DNA of 64,000 nt from Ewingella sp049889095 (lineage in GTDB: Bacteria > Pseudomonadota > Gammaproteobacteria > Enterobacterales > Enterobacteriaceae): assembly GCA_049889095.1 (NCBI GenBank), contig JBLJFK010000001.1; one strand, written 5' to 3'. Of the stretch, positions 43,135 to 52,819 are shown piece after piece. Numbering within the stretch: the stretch's first letter is position 1; each line of letters begins with the position of its first letter. A program made the position numbers and the translations under genes. A model generated the notes under the pieces. That model saw nothing but the letters and a program-made list of their open reading frames with translations. It searched no databases and had not been told where the DNA came from.

Positions 43135-44802
43135 TCAGCGCAGCATATCCAGTTCACTGTTTAGCAGGATGAGCAGGGTTTCCACTGGCACTGGGCGCGA
43201 AAAGAGATACCCTTGTAAATGTGAGCAACCTGCTGATATAAGGAAAGATTTTTGCAATTGGTTTTCAACACCTTCGGCGATGACGTTCAGCTTCATTTTA
43301 TTTCCCAACTGCGACACGGCGGAAACAATGGCGGCGGTATCATTGACTTCTGTGACGTATTGTACAAATGAGCGGTCGATTTTTACACTGTCGACCGAAA
43401 TATCTTTCAGCAGACTAAGGCTGGAATAGCCGGTGCCGAAATCATCCAGTGAAATTTTAACGCCGGCTTCTCGCAGACGAACCAGATGATTCAGGCTAGT
43501 CGCGTTGGCGTTCATGACTGAGGTTTCTGTCAATTCCAGTTCAAGCCGTGTGGCGGGAAACCTTTCTTCATCCAGCAAAGTGAGGATCCGATCGGCAAAA
43601 TTGGCTTCCCCCAACTGTACTGCCGAGACGTTGATCGCCAGGTTGAGATTTTTGAAGCTGCTAATTTGTTGACATGCCTGGCGAAAAATAATTTCACCTA
43701 ACTGAATAATCATTCCTGTCTCTTCGGCCAGCGCGATAAACTGCACCGGCGAAACGGCGCCGAGCACGCTGTGACTCCAGCGCGCCAGCGCTTCCACGCA
43801 GACCACTTTCTCGTCAACGCTACGCAGTATCGGCTGATAAACACAGGTCAGATCACCTTCTCTCGACAGTGATTCAGCCAGCGCTTTTACCATGATGCGC
43901 TTGCTGACGCAGCTGGCATCGAGCAGTTCTGAATAGAAGGAGAACGTGTTCTTACCACGCTGTTTTGCATCAATCAATGCAGTATTACCTCGGCGTAATA
44001 TCTCGCCACCAGTAACATTTTCGGCTCCAAACATCACAATTCCGAGGGAGAATGTCACCATCGGATTGGCCCTTGTCAGGCTGAAAGGGTGGCGCATCAT
44101 TACCATAATCTCCAGTGCCAGAGTATGGGCCTGCTCCGGTGTCGGACTATTGCTTAAGACAATGGCGAACTCATCACCACCTATGCGCGATACGGTGCCG
44201 GCACTGCCGGTTTCATTGCGTAAACGCTGGCCAAACTCGCATAAAATCGCATCTCCGGCCTGATAACCATAGGTGTCATTGATATAGTTGAATTCATTGA
44301 GATTGATCAGGAATAAGGCGTAGGGTTCCGGGTGATACATCCGTTGTGCAGCGATTTGGTTGAGCTCTTCATTGAGCGCAGTGCGGTTAGGCAAACCGGT
44401 CAGTACATCGTGGCGTGCGAGGTAACGAATCTGTGCTTCTGAACTTCGCAGTAACGAAATATCCATTATAGACGTCAGAATAAAGTGGCGATGCTGTAAC
44501 GTCAGGCGCGTTTTCCTGACCAGAACATTGCGGCATTTTCCGTTAGCGTCGATGAGCATTTCTTCATTGACGTTTTTTTCTCCGGTTGTTAACACTTCTA
44601 TATCGCGTTCACGCTGTCGTGCAGACTGAGTCTCTTCGGTAAAGAACGAGACATCTTTACCAATAAGATCCTCCCGGCGACGGCCAAACAACTCAGAAGC
44701 TTTTGGATTAAGAAAAACCAATTTTCGCTTATCATCTTTCAAGATGGTCGCCTCTGTAAGCGCGTCGAGAATCGCCTGGCATATCGCAATATCAGTAAGC
44801 AT
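43135..44802 (-). CDS. PAS-GGDEF-EAL cyclic-di-GMP protein
   Basis: A 555-residue cytoplasmic protein: PAS domain (~8-118), GGDEF domain (~128-290) and EAL domain (~305-550). No membrane helix. The EAL domain has its catalytic set (E337-A-L, N391, D453-D454, K474, E510 and HLQGYLFSRP), so c-di-GMP phosphodiesterase activity is expected. The GGDEF signature (208-212) is intact, but the metal-binding strand reads INLNEF (166-171) instead of D-x-D-x-F, so cyclase activity is doubtful. The domain may bind GTP as a regulator. No partner gene is evident. Confidence 0.9.
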   Translation of the reverse strand: MLTDIAICQAILDALTEATILKDDKRKLVFLNPKASELFGRRREDLIGKDVSFFTEETQSARQRERDIEVLTTGEKNVNEEMLIDANGKCRNVLVRKTRLTLQHRHFILTSIMDISLLRSSEAQIRYLARHDVLTGLPNRTALNEELNQIAAQRMYHPEPYALFLINLNEFNYINDTYGYQAGDAILCEFGQRLRNETGSAGTVSRIGGDEFAIVLSNSPTPEQAHTLALEIMVMMRHPFSLTRANPMVTFSLGIVMFGAENVTGGEILRRGNTALIDAKQRGKNTFSFYSELLDASCVSKRIMVKALAESLSREGDLTCVYQPILRSVDEKVVCVEALARWSHSVLGAVSPVQFIALAEETGMIIQLGEIIFRQACQQISSFKNLNLAINVSAVQLGEANFADRILTLLDEERFPATRLELELTETSVMNANATSLNHLVRLREAGVKISLDDFGTGYSSLSLLKDISVDSVKIDRSFVQYVTEVNDTAAIVSAVSQLGNKMKLNVIAEGVENQLQKSFLISAGCSHLQGYLFSRPVPVETLLILLNSELDMLR

Positions 44803-45067
44803 AAGCTAATAATCCTGAGCAGAAAATGAGTCTATCAGGGCAATGGGATAACCCACCGCATAATATAGAGAGATCGTTAAAATCGAACAATAATGCAATT
44901 ATTACTCACATTATGACGTGAAAATTACTGTGATTTTTAAATTTTTAAATTCAATTGCTTATCATGTATTAAGTCAGGTAATCGAGATTTTATGCGGAGG
45001 ATTACCGAACAGTTGATTTGACACGATTTTTGGTTGCTTCGTTGATCAGAAAAACATTCTAACGCGG

Positions 45068-45340
45068 TCAAAGTATTTTATCTTTATTACTGTATTTTTC
45101 ATTCCACTCGCGACGGTATTTACGCGATTGATTACGTCCTTTGATCCATAGATAAGTACAGACAATACAAACCCCAGCTGAAAAGAGGATATTACGCATA
45201 TCCTGATCATAGAAAATAACCAAAATGCAATCGAGTGCGGCGATAAATGCAAACCACTTATACATATGCGACTGACGGCGGGTTTCTGCATTCAGACGCT
45301 TTAACTGCCGTCCCTCATCCAGGACTTTCTTATTATCCAT
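45068..45340 (-). CDS. Hypothetical small membrane protein (90 residues)
   Basis: I do not recognise this family. The 90-residue product has a charged N-terminus (~1-30), two hydrophobic segments (about 31-47, WFAFIAALDCILVIFY, and 52-68, ILFSAGVCIVCTYLWI), and a basic C-terminus rich in arginine and lysine. The ATG at 45340 has an AGGA ribosome site. The frame is open to 45502 but that extension looks non-coding. It is divergent from the AraC gene; no function can be given. Confidence 0.6.
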   Translation of the reverse strand: MDNKKVLDEGRQLKRLNAETRRQSHMYKWFAFIAALDCILVIFYDQDMRNILFSAGVCIVCTYLWIKGRNQSRKYRREWNEKYSNKDKIL

Positions 45341-45599
45341 CTTTGATATCCTGTCATTTGCGAAGGTTAGCGCTAAGGAAGCGTAGCAAAAGTGGAATGT
45401 CGCATGAATAACGGTAATCCAGTTCAACACGATTATTGCATTAAAGTACCACAACGTCTGCGATTCAGTGCGCTGATTAACGTTCCTTGTTTGCTCGCGC
45501 ACCTATTGCTGTGTGGTTAAGGCTGACTTTTTTATTCTGTTGATTCCATCAGACAAGGTGGACTATTGTTTGGGAATATTCCTAACTCATGGTGTGAGA

Positions 45600-46631
45600 A
45601 TGACCGATTCGTCTTCACGGAAAATAGTTGATTCAGCCAATATTTACCCGGATTTCGAAACCCGTTTCTATGAGTGGGAAGATGGTATGTCCAGCGCAGG
45701 TTTTAAGCTGGAGCTACCAGATAACAACCGTGAGGGTTTTGACTGGGGTGTGACAGGTTATAATTTTGGTCGGGTGGTGGGTGGCGTGCTTACCGTGAGC
45801 GAACATGACATTAACCGTCAGTATGGCAATTTATTTTCCATGCCCGACCATATTGTTATTTTTATCGTCATTATAGGCGGTATGGATGTGCAGTGTTTTG
45901 GGCAACGATTGCAGATCGCGCAGGGAGATATCCTGATACAGGATATGTCCCAACCTATCCAGATACATGTCTATCCAGGGGAACTAAAGCCCCGGCTCTG
46001 CACCTATCAGTACATCATTATGCCCAAGCACAGCTTGCAATTTAATGTTGATATCGCCTCGCTGCATGGCAAGCATATTCCGGCTTCCTCGCCGGTAAAT
46101 ATCATTTTACGCAACCATTTCGCCACCATGGTGCAGGTGTTTGACCAGATGACCGAACAGGAAGTGCTGAGCACTGGCGAAGGGGCCGCCGCAGTATTTT
46201 TGCAAACGCTATATTTGGTAGCAGGGCGAAAAGTTGAGCATCCGTTTGATCAAAGCGCTCGTCTGGAGCGTATTTGCCTGCATATCGAAAAGTATATAGC
46301 GTCTCCGGTCAGCGTGGATGCTCTGTGCAAGACTTTTGCGATTTCACGCTCGGGACTCTACCGGTTGTTTGAACCGCTGGGAGGTATTGCCCAGTTTGTC
46401 CGTAGCCGCCGCTTATTACTCGCCAAACGGTTGTTGCGCTCATCCTCAATGTCTGACCAAAGCCTGTCAGCGATAGCGCGTCAGTGTGGGCTGGAACTCA
46501 GCGCTTTACGTCGCTATTTCAATGAAGTACATGGTGCAACCCCCAAAGAAATGCGTGACAGACTCCGTCTGGCAGGCAAGTTGGAGGGAAAGAGTGATGC
46601 CACTCATGTAAACTGGATAAGCTCTTTATAA
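45600..46631 (+). CDS. AraC-family transcriptional regulator
   Basis: A 343-residue regulator with a cupin-like N-terminal domain (~20-170, MDVQCFGQRLQIAQGDILIQD) and a C-terminal AraC DNA-binding domain (last ~95 residues; VDALCKTFAISRSGLYRLFEP and LSAIARQCGLELSALRRYF). The ATG at 45600 is preceded by GTGTGAGA; a GTG at 45513 in the same frame adds 29 residues with no clear use. The family fold suggests control of catabolic or stress genes, but the target is unknown; the divergent small membrane gene or dtpA downstream are neighbours only. Confidence 0.85.
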   Translation: MTDSSSRKIVDSANIYPDFETRFYEWEDGMSSAGFKLELPDNNREGFDWGVTGYNFGRVVGGVLTVSEHDINRQYGNLFSMPDHIVIFIVIIGGMDVQCFGQRLQIAQGDILIQDMSQPIQIHVYPGELKPRLCTYQYIIMPKHSLQFNVDIASLHGKHIPASSPVNIILRNHFATMVQVFDQMTEQEVLSTGEGAAAVFLQTLYLVAGRKVEHPFDQSARLERICLHIEKYIASPVSVDALCKTFAISRSGLYRLFEPLGGIAQFVRSRRLLLAKRLLRSSSMSDQSLSAIARQCGLELSALRRYFNEVHGATPKEMRDRLRLAGKLEGKSDATHVNWISSL

Positions 46632-46664
46632 CGACAAACGCCCCCTTACGGAGGCGTTCGTCAA
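46632..46664. terminator. Possible terminator after the AraC gene
   Basis: An inverted repeat GACAAACGCC / GGCGTTCGTC lies just after the AraC gene stop, before convergent dtpA. It has no clear T run. Confidence 0.35.
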
Positions 46665-46687
46665 TCATCGTGGAGCGTGTTCAGTAT

Positions 46688-48202
46688 TTACTTCGCTGCA
46701 GCCAGTTCATGTGCCTTGTCATCGTCTTCACGCTCTAACGTCATTCGATGCAGTTTAGATGCGGTAAGCAGCATCAGCAGAGCAATGATGCCAGTGACGA
46801 TACCAATCTGCAGGAACACGTGGCTGTAAATCGCCAGAGAAGCATGGCTGTCCTGAATATCAGCAGGCACGGCGGTCAGGTTAGCAACATAGCCGGCAAT
46901 GATCGCCGCAGCCGCGGTAGTCAGGAACCATGCGCCCATGATAAAGCCCATCAGGCGCTGTGGAACCAACTGTGCCACCATCGCCAGGCCCAGACCAGAG
47001 ATCATAAGCTCACCGATACTTTGCATGGCGTAGCTCAACACCAGCCAGTTTACGGAAACGATGCCATTTTCATTGGCTAAACTTGCGCCCCACGGCAGTA
47101 CCAGAAATGCACAGGAGCATAACACCATACCGATAGCGAACTTGTGTGGCATTGGCATGCGGTCGCCAACTTTGGTGTAAATCGCCGCCAGAATAGGGCT
47201 GGCAACCATGATCCAAAACGGGTTAAGCGCCTGGAACTGTTCTGGCTGGAAGTTGAGGCCCAGCAGATCGTGGTTAACGTTATGGATAGCGAAGAAGTTT
47301 AGTGACGTCGGCATTTGGCTATAAAGCACAAAGAACACTACTGCTTCCAGCATCAGCAGGAAGGCAACAATCATTTTACGGCGTGCAATGCCCTTCATTC
47401 CAAAAGTTTCTTTGGCGAAAATAATAATAATACCGACAGAGACAACGGCCAGAACCAGACGGGCGATACTCTGGTTGTGCAGCAACCAGCTGGAAATACA
47501 TACCAACGCAATCACGCCGACCAGCACCATCAGCAGTTTCTTGACCTGCAATGGCTCAAAGTCTGGCTTAGAACCCTGGCGTTTAACCCATTTGCGGCAG
47601 AACATGAAGTTAAGCAGAGTGATCAACATACCAACCACGCTGAGAGAAAACGCGACGCTCCAACCATACGTGGCAGCCAACCAGGGCGTAGCCAACATAG
47701 AGAAGAAGGAACCGATATTCACCGACATGTAATACATGGTGAATGCGCCATCAAGACGCGGGTCATCTTTTTCGTAGCAGGTTGAAAGCAATGAGGATGG
47801 GTTTGCTTTGAACAGACCGCTACCGACGGCAATGGTCGCCATACCGAGGTAGACCCAGAAAATGTCGTGGCCGGAATAGGCAACGAATGAGTAGCCCAAC
47901 GCCAGAACTATCGCACCCAGCACGATCACACGTTTTGATCCGAGGACTTTATCGCCCAACCAGCCACCGATGGCAACGAACCCATAAACCAGCGCACTGA
48001 ACGACGAGAACAGGGTGATGGAGTCCGCTTCACTCAGGCCAAGCATTTTGACCAGGTAAACCGCCATGATCCCTTGCAGACCGTAATAACCAAATCGTTC
48101 CCATAACTCGATGGAGAAGATCAGGTAGAACGCTCGGGGCTGTTTGAAAGCATTAAGGCTGACGCTTTCATCCTTTGATGTGTTTTTGTTTGCTGTTGAC
48201 AC
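46688..48202 (-). CDS. dtpA: Di/tripeptide:proton symporter DtpA
   Basis: A POT-family inner-membrane importer of di- and tripeptides. A GTG at 48202 (VSTANKNTSKDESVSLNAFK) has AGAGG eight bases upstream and gives 504 residues, close to the 500 of E. coli DtpA; the in-frame ATG at 48277 lacks family match. The PTR motif ELWERFGYYGLQGI with the E-x-x-E-R motif and 14 hydrophobic segments are visible, as is the conserved VYLVKMLGLSEADSITLFSSF. Confidence 0.95.
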   Translation of the reverse strand: MSTANKNTSKDESVSLNAFKQPRAFYLIFSIELWERFGYYGLQGIMAVYLVKMLGLSEADSITLFSSFSALVYGFVAIGGWLGDKVLGSKRVIVLGAIVLALGYSFVAYSGHDIFWVYLGMATIAVGSGLFKANPSSLLSTCYEKDDPRLDGAFTMYYMSVNIGSFFSMLATPWLAATYGWSVAFSLSVVGMLITLLNFMFCRKWVKRQGSKPDFEPLQVKKLLMVLVGVIALVCISSWLLHNQSIARLVLAVVSVGIIIIFAKETFGMKGIARRKMIVAFLLMLEAVVFFVLYSQMPTSLNFFAIHNVNHDLLGLNFQPEQFQALNPFWIMVASPILAAIYTKVGDRMPMPHKFAIGMVLCSCAFLVLPWGASLANENGIVSVNWLVLSYAMQSIGELMISGLGLAMVAQLVPQRLMGFIMGAWFLTTAAAAIIAGYVANLTAVPADIQDSHASLAIYSHVFLQIGIVTGIIALLMLLTASKLHRMTLEREDDDKAHELAAAK

Positions 48203-48511
48203 AAATACCTCTGTTATCACTCCCTGTCCTGAACGACAGGAGACGCAAAAGTGGCGCGAATTAAGCACCCTTTGCATTGTTATAAGATGGGATGACGGCG
48301 GGTAATGTTCCCTATCTTCGTAAACGAGGCAAGGATTTTTACATATTCCGTTACATATATCTTATCCCGCCTGATGAAACTGTGTTCGAAATGTTATGCA
48401 GAATTAAAAATTATGTTTTAGCCATACGGCAAATGAATCTATCGTATAAATAATAAACGGTGAGTTTTTTGTGTATTATCTGGTTATTTATTTTTTTAAT
48501 AGTGAATTTTA

Positions 48512-48871
48512 TTGATTTTAAGTGAATGGACAGTGCATATGCGTTGTAGAATTCTTTTAAAGCAGAACTTTATGAATAAGGATCGGGGCAGGGAGACGCT
48601 TACAAATAAGCCGACGATAGTCGCGTCATCAACTTTGCTTGTTAACACTAAATTTCAGCTGAAAAATAAGATTAATACGACTTTTGAAGATAGTCATGCA
48701 GCCAGCGTCGTTGAATTTAGCTATCAGCCCGGGCAAAACAGGCTGATAGTCAGGGTAAGTGCAAGGGTAATTTATGATGCAGTAGTATCACCTAAAGACT
48801 GTGTTACGCGGTTTGACCAGGCAAAAAAAGCACTGGTTAACAGAATATCTAGTGACTGTGCCCCGCTGTAG
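48512..48871 (+). CDS. Doubtful small ORF (119 residues) overlapping yciW-type gene
   Basis: An open frame whose product I do not recognise (...NKPTIVASSTLLVNTKFQL...). There is no good ribosome site; ATG codons at 48512, 48539 and 48572 are possible. The last ~100 bases run antisense to the end of the CMD gene at 48772. Composition is A/T-rich, unlike neighbouring genes. It could be a lineage-specific protein or chance. Confidence 0.3.
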   Translation: MILSEWTVHMRCRILLKQNFMNKDRGRETLTNKPTIVASSTLLVNTKFQLKNKINTTFEDSHAASVVEFSYQPGQNRLIVRVSARVIYDAVVSPKDCVTRFDQAKKALVNRISSDCAPL

Positions 48872-49977
48872 CCCGCATCAGATAATGCATGAAGCTCATC
48901 GGCATCGAACCTTTCCGGCGTACGCGTCAGTGTCTCCGTGACCTGCAATAAAACTTGGCCGGGAGTCGTCCTCTCAGCGAACAAAAATGCTGCATCTGTT
49001 TTGTTTTCACCCCCCTCTCGCACATTAAATAACGCATCAATTTGCCCCTTTTCACCACCGGCCTCCAGATACAAGCGTCCGTGGATCCCGGCACAATACA
49101 GACAACCGTTAAGCCGTGATGTAGTGACCGCTGCCAGTTCTCGCCAGATGGTTTTCCTTTGTTCCCCTGCATGCATCAAGTGGTTAAAAACGGCTGAGAA
49201 CTCACTGAGACAGGGAGCATCCTGCACCAGCAGGCGGTAAAATGAAGAGGAACGCGCATCCGGTGCAATGAGATCCAGTACATCAAGCTGGTGTTTGCTG
49301 GCCAAGGCCAGATCAACCTCCGGTAAACGGGCATGCCACTGGCGCAGTGTCAGGGAAAATCCCTGTTGAGTGCAAGGTTCCGGCGAAGGAAAGCCTGGTA
49401 ACACGGCGGCTACACGTCCACGCATCGCTCCCAGTACGGCCAGCACACGTGCCTGATAGCTGACAAAACCAATCAGTTGAATGAAGGTAACGATATCTCG
49501 CGTACTTAGACCAACGCCGCCAAGCTGCTGCAGCATCGGAGGCGTGATAAGCGTTGGCTGAGTGGCCAGCAAACGGGCGAACTGGGTTATTTGGGTCTGT
49601 CGGATATTACTTTCACGTGAGGCATCGGAGCTGGAGAGTGGAGCTAGGCGGGCGGCATAATGGCTACAAAGCGTCTGTACACCGGTAACCTGAGCTACCG
49701 TCAAAGCGCTGCTCAGGCGGTCATACAGCGACAGTGTTGTGCGTGACAATGTCACCTTTTCAGAAAATAAGCTTTCGTAACTGGCCCGAGATGCTTGCAG
49801 AAGGCCGCTGTGTTCACTAAACAACTGGCGTAACGCTGGGTCCAGTTGAGTATCAAGGCCCAGCAAAAAGCAATCCTGGAGTTGCTCTGCCCGAGGTTCT
49901 GTTGGCCGTTTACCGTGCTGGCTGCATTGTGTTTCGTGATACCAGCCGTGATGAACGGCGCGGTGCTGTTTTTCCAT
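48772..49977 (-). CDS. yciW: CMD-domain protein, YciW type
   Basis: A 401-residue protein with an N-terminal CMD-like helical region (~85-185: HYAARLAPLSSSDASRESN) and a C-terminal AhpD-type domain with C292-x-x-C295-x-x-x-H299 (NGCLYCAGIHGR), the redox centre of alkylhydroperoxidase proteins. This matches my recollection of E. coli YciW, a putative peroxidase or oxidoreductase linked to CysB and cysteine metabolism. The ATG at 49977 is preceded by AAAGGA. It follows sapF by 144 bases on the same strand. The name rests on memory of the motif, so moderate certainty. Confidence 0.75.
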   Translation of the reverse strand: MEKQHRAVHHGWYHETQCSQHGKRPTEPRAEQLQDCFLLGLDTQLDPALRQLFSEHSGLLQASRASYESLFSEKVTLSRTTLSLYDRLSSALTVAQVTGVQTLCSHYAARLAPLSSSDASRESNIRQTQITQFARLLATQPTLITPPMLQQLGGVGLSTRDIVTFIQLIGFVSYQARVLAVLGAMRGRVAAVLPGFPSPEPCTQQGFSLTLRQWHARLPEVDLALASKHQLDVLDLIAPDARSSSFYRLLVQDAPCLSEFSAVFNHLMHAGEQRKTIWRELAAVTTSRLNGCLYCAGIHGRLYLEAGGEKGQIDALFNVREGGENKTDAAFLFAERTTPGQVLLQVTETLTRTPERFDADELHALSDAGYSGAQSLDILLTSAFFAWSNRVTQSLGDTTAS

Positions 49978-50121
49978 GATCGGGTCCTTTGCATCAGGCA
50001 GTATTTCAGACCCTATCCTTACCGATACGCGCTGCCAGATAAAATAATGTTAAGCGATAAATAATAGCTAAATAGAATAGTAGGGCTGAAAATATCGGTA
50101 GAAACCGACAGGAAAGGCGCC

Positions 50122-50937
50122 CTAAGGTTTTTTACCATCACGACGCCACGCGTCGGCGGTCAGTGCTTCACCAAAGTGGCTGGATATTAGCCGCTTGGTT
50201 AAGTCATGCAACGGGGCCGCCAGTACTTCTGCTGTGTTACCGCGTTCTACCACTTCCCCGTCATGCATCACGATGACCTGATCGCTGATGTGTTTCATCA
50301 TGCCGAGATGCTGAGTCACGTAGATATAGGAGATGCCTTGTTTTTCCTGCAACTCAAGCATCATATTGATGATCTGCGAGCGCATGGACATATCCAATGA
50401 CGCGAGGGCTTCATCGGCAATGATCACCTTGGGCTGCAGTATCAGTGCGCGTGCGAGCGCGACCCGCTGTTTCTGGCCGGAAGCCAGCATGTGCGGATAG
50501 TAATAGGCATGGTCAGGCAGCATGCCTACCAGCCGCAGGGTCTGGTTAATACGCTGTTCGCGCTGTGGGCCATCGAGCTCACCATTAAGGCGCAGCGGCG
50601 CTTCCAGCAGTTGCCCGATGCGTTGGCGCGGATTCAGTGACGTACTGGGGTCCTGAAAAATCATGCGGATTTGCTGACTGCGAAAGCGATAATCGCCGTA
50701 AGTCAGCGGATGGTCATCAATCAGGATCTCACCCTTTGTCGGTTCAATCATTCCTGAAAGCATCTTGGCCAGCGTCGATTTCCCTGAGCCATTTTCACCG
50801 ATGATTGCCAGCGTTTGGCGTTCTCGCAGCGTGAAGCTGACCGGTTTAACCGCATCGAGATCCATTTTGCGAAAAAGGCCGGTACGATAGCGGAAGGTTT
50901 TACTCAGGTTGCGCACTTCGAGCAGGGTTTCAGCCAT
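50122..50937 (-). CDS. sapF: Sap peptide ABC transporter ATPase SapF
   Basis: An ABC ATPase for the SapABCDF transporter. The ATG at 50937 overlaps the sapD stop (TAATG); 271 residues starting MAETLLEVRNLSKTFRYRTG. Walker A IGENGSGKST, the Q-loop IFQDPSTSLNPR, signature LASGQKQRVALARAL and Walker B VIIADEALASLD are intact. The longer frame to 51057 lies inside sapD and is not used. Confidence 0.96.
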   Translation of the reverse strand: MAETLLEVRNLSKTFRYRTGLFRKMDLDAVKPVSFTLRERQTLAIIGENGSGKSTLAKMLSGMIEPTKGEILIDDHPLTYGDYRFRSQQIRMIFQDPSTSLNPRQRIGQLLEAPLRLNGELDGPQREQRINQTLRLVGMLPDHAYYYPHMLASGQKQRVALARALILQPKVIIADEALASLDMSMRSQIINMMLELQEKQGISYIYVTQHLGMMKHISDQVIVMHDGEVVERGNTAEVLAAPLHDLTKRLISSHFGEALTADAWRRDGKKP

Positions 50938-51929
50938 TATTGCTCCTCCATGTTGAGCGGGAAGTGGCAGGCGAAAGCGTGGGTTTTCACCAAACGTAGA
51001 CGCGGCGTTTCGATACATTTTTTCTGTGCGTAGGGACAGCGTGGGCCGAGCCGGCAACCGATCGGTAGATGTTCCAGGGAGGGTATGGCCCCCGGCAGGG
51101 TATTCAGGCGGCTTTTATGCGGCAAAGAGCGCCCAAAGTCAGGTGTCGCACGGATCAGCGCCTGAGTGTAAGGGTGATGCGGCGCTGCCAGCAGGTCTTC
51201 GCACGTGGCACTCTCTACGGTTTGTCCGCAATACAACACGTTAACGCGGTTGGCCCACTTGCTCATCATTTGCAGGTCATGGCTGATCAGTAAAATAGTG
51301 GTGTTGTTATTCTGATTAAGACGCGACAGCAGGCGGAAAATCTGCGCTTGGGTTGTGGGTTCCATCGCGTTGGTCGGTTCATCAGCAATTAACAAGCGCG
51401 GTTGGTTAGCCAGCGCAATGGCGATCATCACTTTCTGGCATTCGCCTTCGGTCAGTTCGTATGGGAAACTGGCCATGATGTCTTTATGATCTTTAATTCC
51501 GACGCGATGCAGCAACTCTATAGCCCGGCGTTTGCGCCAGTGGAAGCGTTGGTACCAGTGGCCTTTGTAAGTCCAACCGGGAATGGCTTGAATTAGCTGT
51601 TTACCGATACTTTCAGAAGGATCGAGACAGGATTGCGGTTCCTGGAAGATCATCGAAATGTTTTGTCCAATGAGCTGACGACGTTCGCGCGGTGTGAGAC
51701 GCAACAAATCGATATCATCGAACCGCATGCGGTCAGCAGTGATGCGCCAGTTTTCTTTGGTTACGCCGCAAATGGCTTTTGCAATCAGACTCTTACCTGA
51801 CCCAGACTCCCCGACTAGGCCGCGTATTTCACCTGCATTGAGCGTCATGCTGACGCGATCAACTGCTTTTACCGGACCGTCTGCCGTCATAAATTCAATG
51901 GTCAAATTGCGGATATCGAGTAACGGCAT
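50937..51929 (-). CDS. sapD: Sap peptide ABC transporter ATPase SapD
   Basis: The second Sap ATPase (330 residues, E. coli length): Walker A GESGSGKSLI, Q-loop IFQEPQSCLDPSE, Walker B LLIADEPTNAMEPT and the oligopeptide-type C-terminal cysteines (GCRLGPRCPYAQKKC). E. coli SapD also stimulates the Trk potassium uptake system. Coupled to sapC and sapF by overlaps. Confidence 0.97.
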   Translation of the reverse strand: MPLLDIRNLTIEFMTADGPVKAVDRVSMTLNAGEIRGLVGESGSGKSLIAKAICGVTKENWRITADRMRFDDIDLLRLTPRERRQLIGQNISMIFQEPQSCLDPSESIGKQLIQAIPGWTYKGHWYQRFHWRKRRAIELLHRVGIKDHKDIMASFPYELTEGECQKVMIAIALANQPRLLIADEPTNAMEPTTQAQIFRLLSRLNQNNNTTILLISHDLQMMSKWANRVNVLYCGQTVESATCEDLLAAPHHPYTQALIRATPDFGRSLPHKSRLNTLPGAIPSLEHLPIGCRLGPRCPYAQKKCIETPRLRLVKTHAFACHFPLNMEEQ

Positions 51930-52819
51930 TATTCCACCCCCGCATTTATTGCTCGACGCATTCCGTCACCCAGCAGGTTAATCAGTAAGACGCTGACCAG
52001 GATCGCGGCACCGGGCAGCATCACTGACCATGGAGCAACGTAAACCAGTTCCAGCGAGTCACCCAACATTGCTCCCCATTCTGATGAAGGTAGCTGTGCT
52101 CCTAAATCAAGGAAACCGAGTGCGGCAATATCCAGCACCGCCATAGACAATGCGCGGGTAAACTCGGTGACCAGCACGGCAACGATATTGGGCAACACCG
52201 CATAGCGTAGGATCTGCCAGGTCGAGGCTCCGTCGAGACGGACTGCGATAACATATTCTTTTTCCAGCTCATCATGCACGGCACTGTATATGGTGCGGGC
52301 TATACGGGGCAACAGTGCCAGCCACACGGCCAACATGGCATGCTCCAGCTTAGGGCCGAGGAAAGCGACGACAATGATTGCCAGCAGCAATGAAGGAATA
52401 GAAAGCAGGGTATCAAGAATGTGGTTGAGTATGGCGGATCTCAGGCCACGGGTGATCCCAGCCAGAACACCAATGATCACACCGATAAATGCGGCTACCA
52501 GTGTTACAACAACCGCGCCACCGATAGTTGGGGCGACGCCGGTAAGAATACGGCTGAGCAAGTCACGGCCCAGATCGTCGGTACCGAGGAAAAATGCCAC
52601 GTTGCCATTGCTCGACCAGGAAGGCGGCAACAATTGGGAGCCGAGGAATTGCTGATCCAGCGCATAAGGTGCCAACAGGTGTCCGAAGATGCATAGAAGT
52701 AGCAGGCCAAGGACACCATAAAAGCCAATCATCGACAGGGTGTCGCGATAGAAAATGCTCCACATTTGGCGGAACGGGCTGGGCATCTGTTTTTCACGGT
52801 ATACATTATCGTAGGGCAT
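51929..52819 (-). CDS. sapC: Sap transporter permease SapC
   Basis: A 296-residue permease of the DppC type with about six membrane segments and the DppC-like motif LGTDDLGRDLLSRIL before the permease domain. Overlaps sapB by 14 bases and sapD by one. Confidence 0.96.
   Translation of the reverse strand: MPYDNVYREKQMPSPFRQMWSIFYRDTLSMIGFYGVLGLLLLCIFGHLLAPYALDQQFLGSQLLPPSWSSNGNVAFFLGTDDLGRDLLSRILTGVAPTIGGAVVVTLVAAFIGVIIGVLAGITRGLRSAILNHILDTLLSIPSLLLAIIVVAFLGPKLEHAMLAVWLALLPRIARTIYSAVHDELEKEYVIAVRLDGASTWQILRYAVLPNIVAVLVTEFTRALSMAVLDIAALGFLDLGAQLPSSEWGAMLGDSLELVYVAPWSVMLPGAAILVSVLLINLLGDGMRRAINAGVE

Noticed and set aside
47315..47785. 156-residue plus-strand frame inside dtpA
   Set aside because: Antisense shadow, composition reflects membrane codons read backward.
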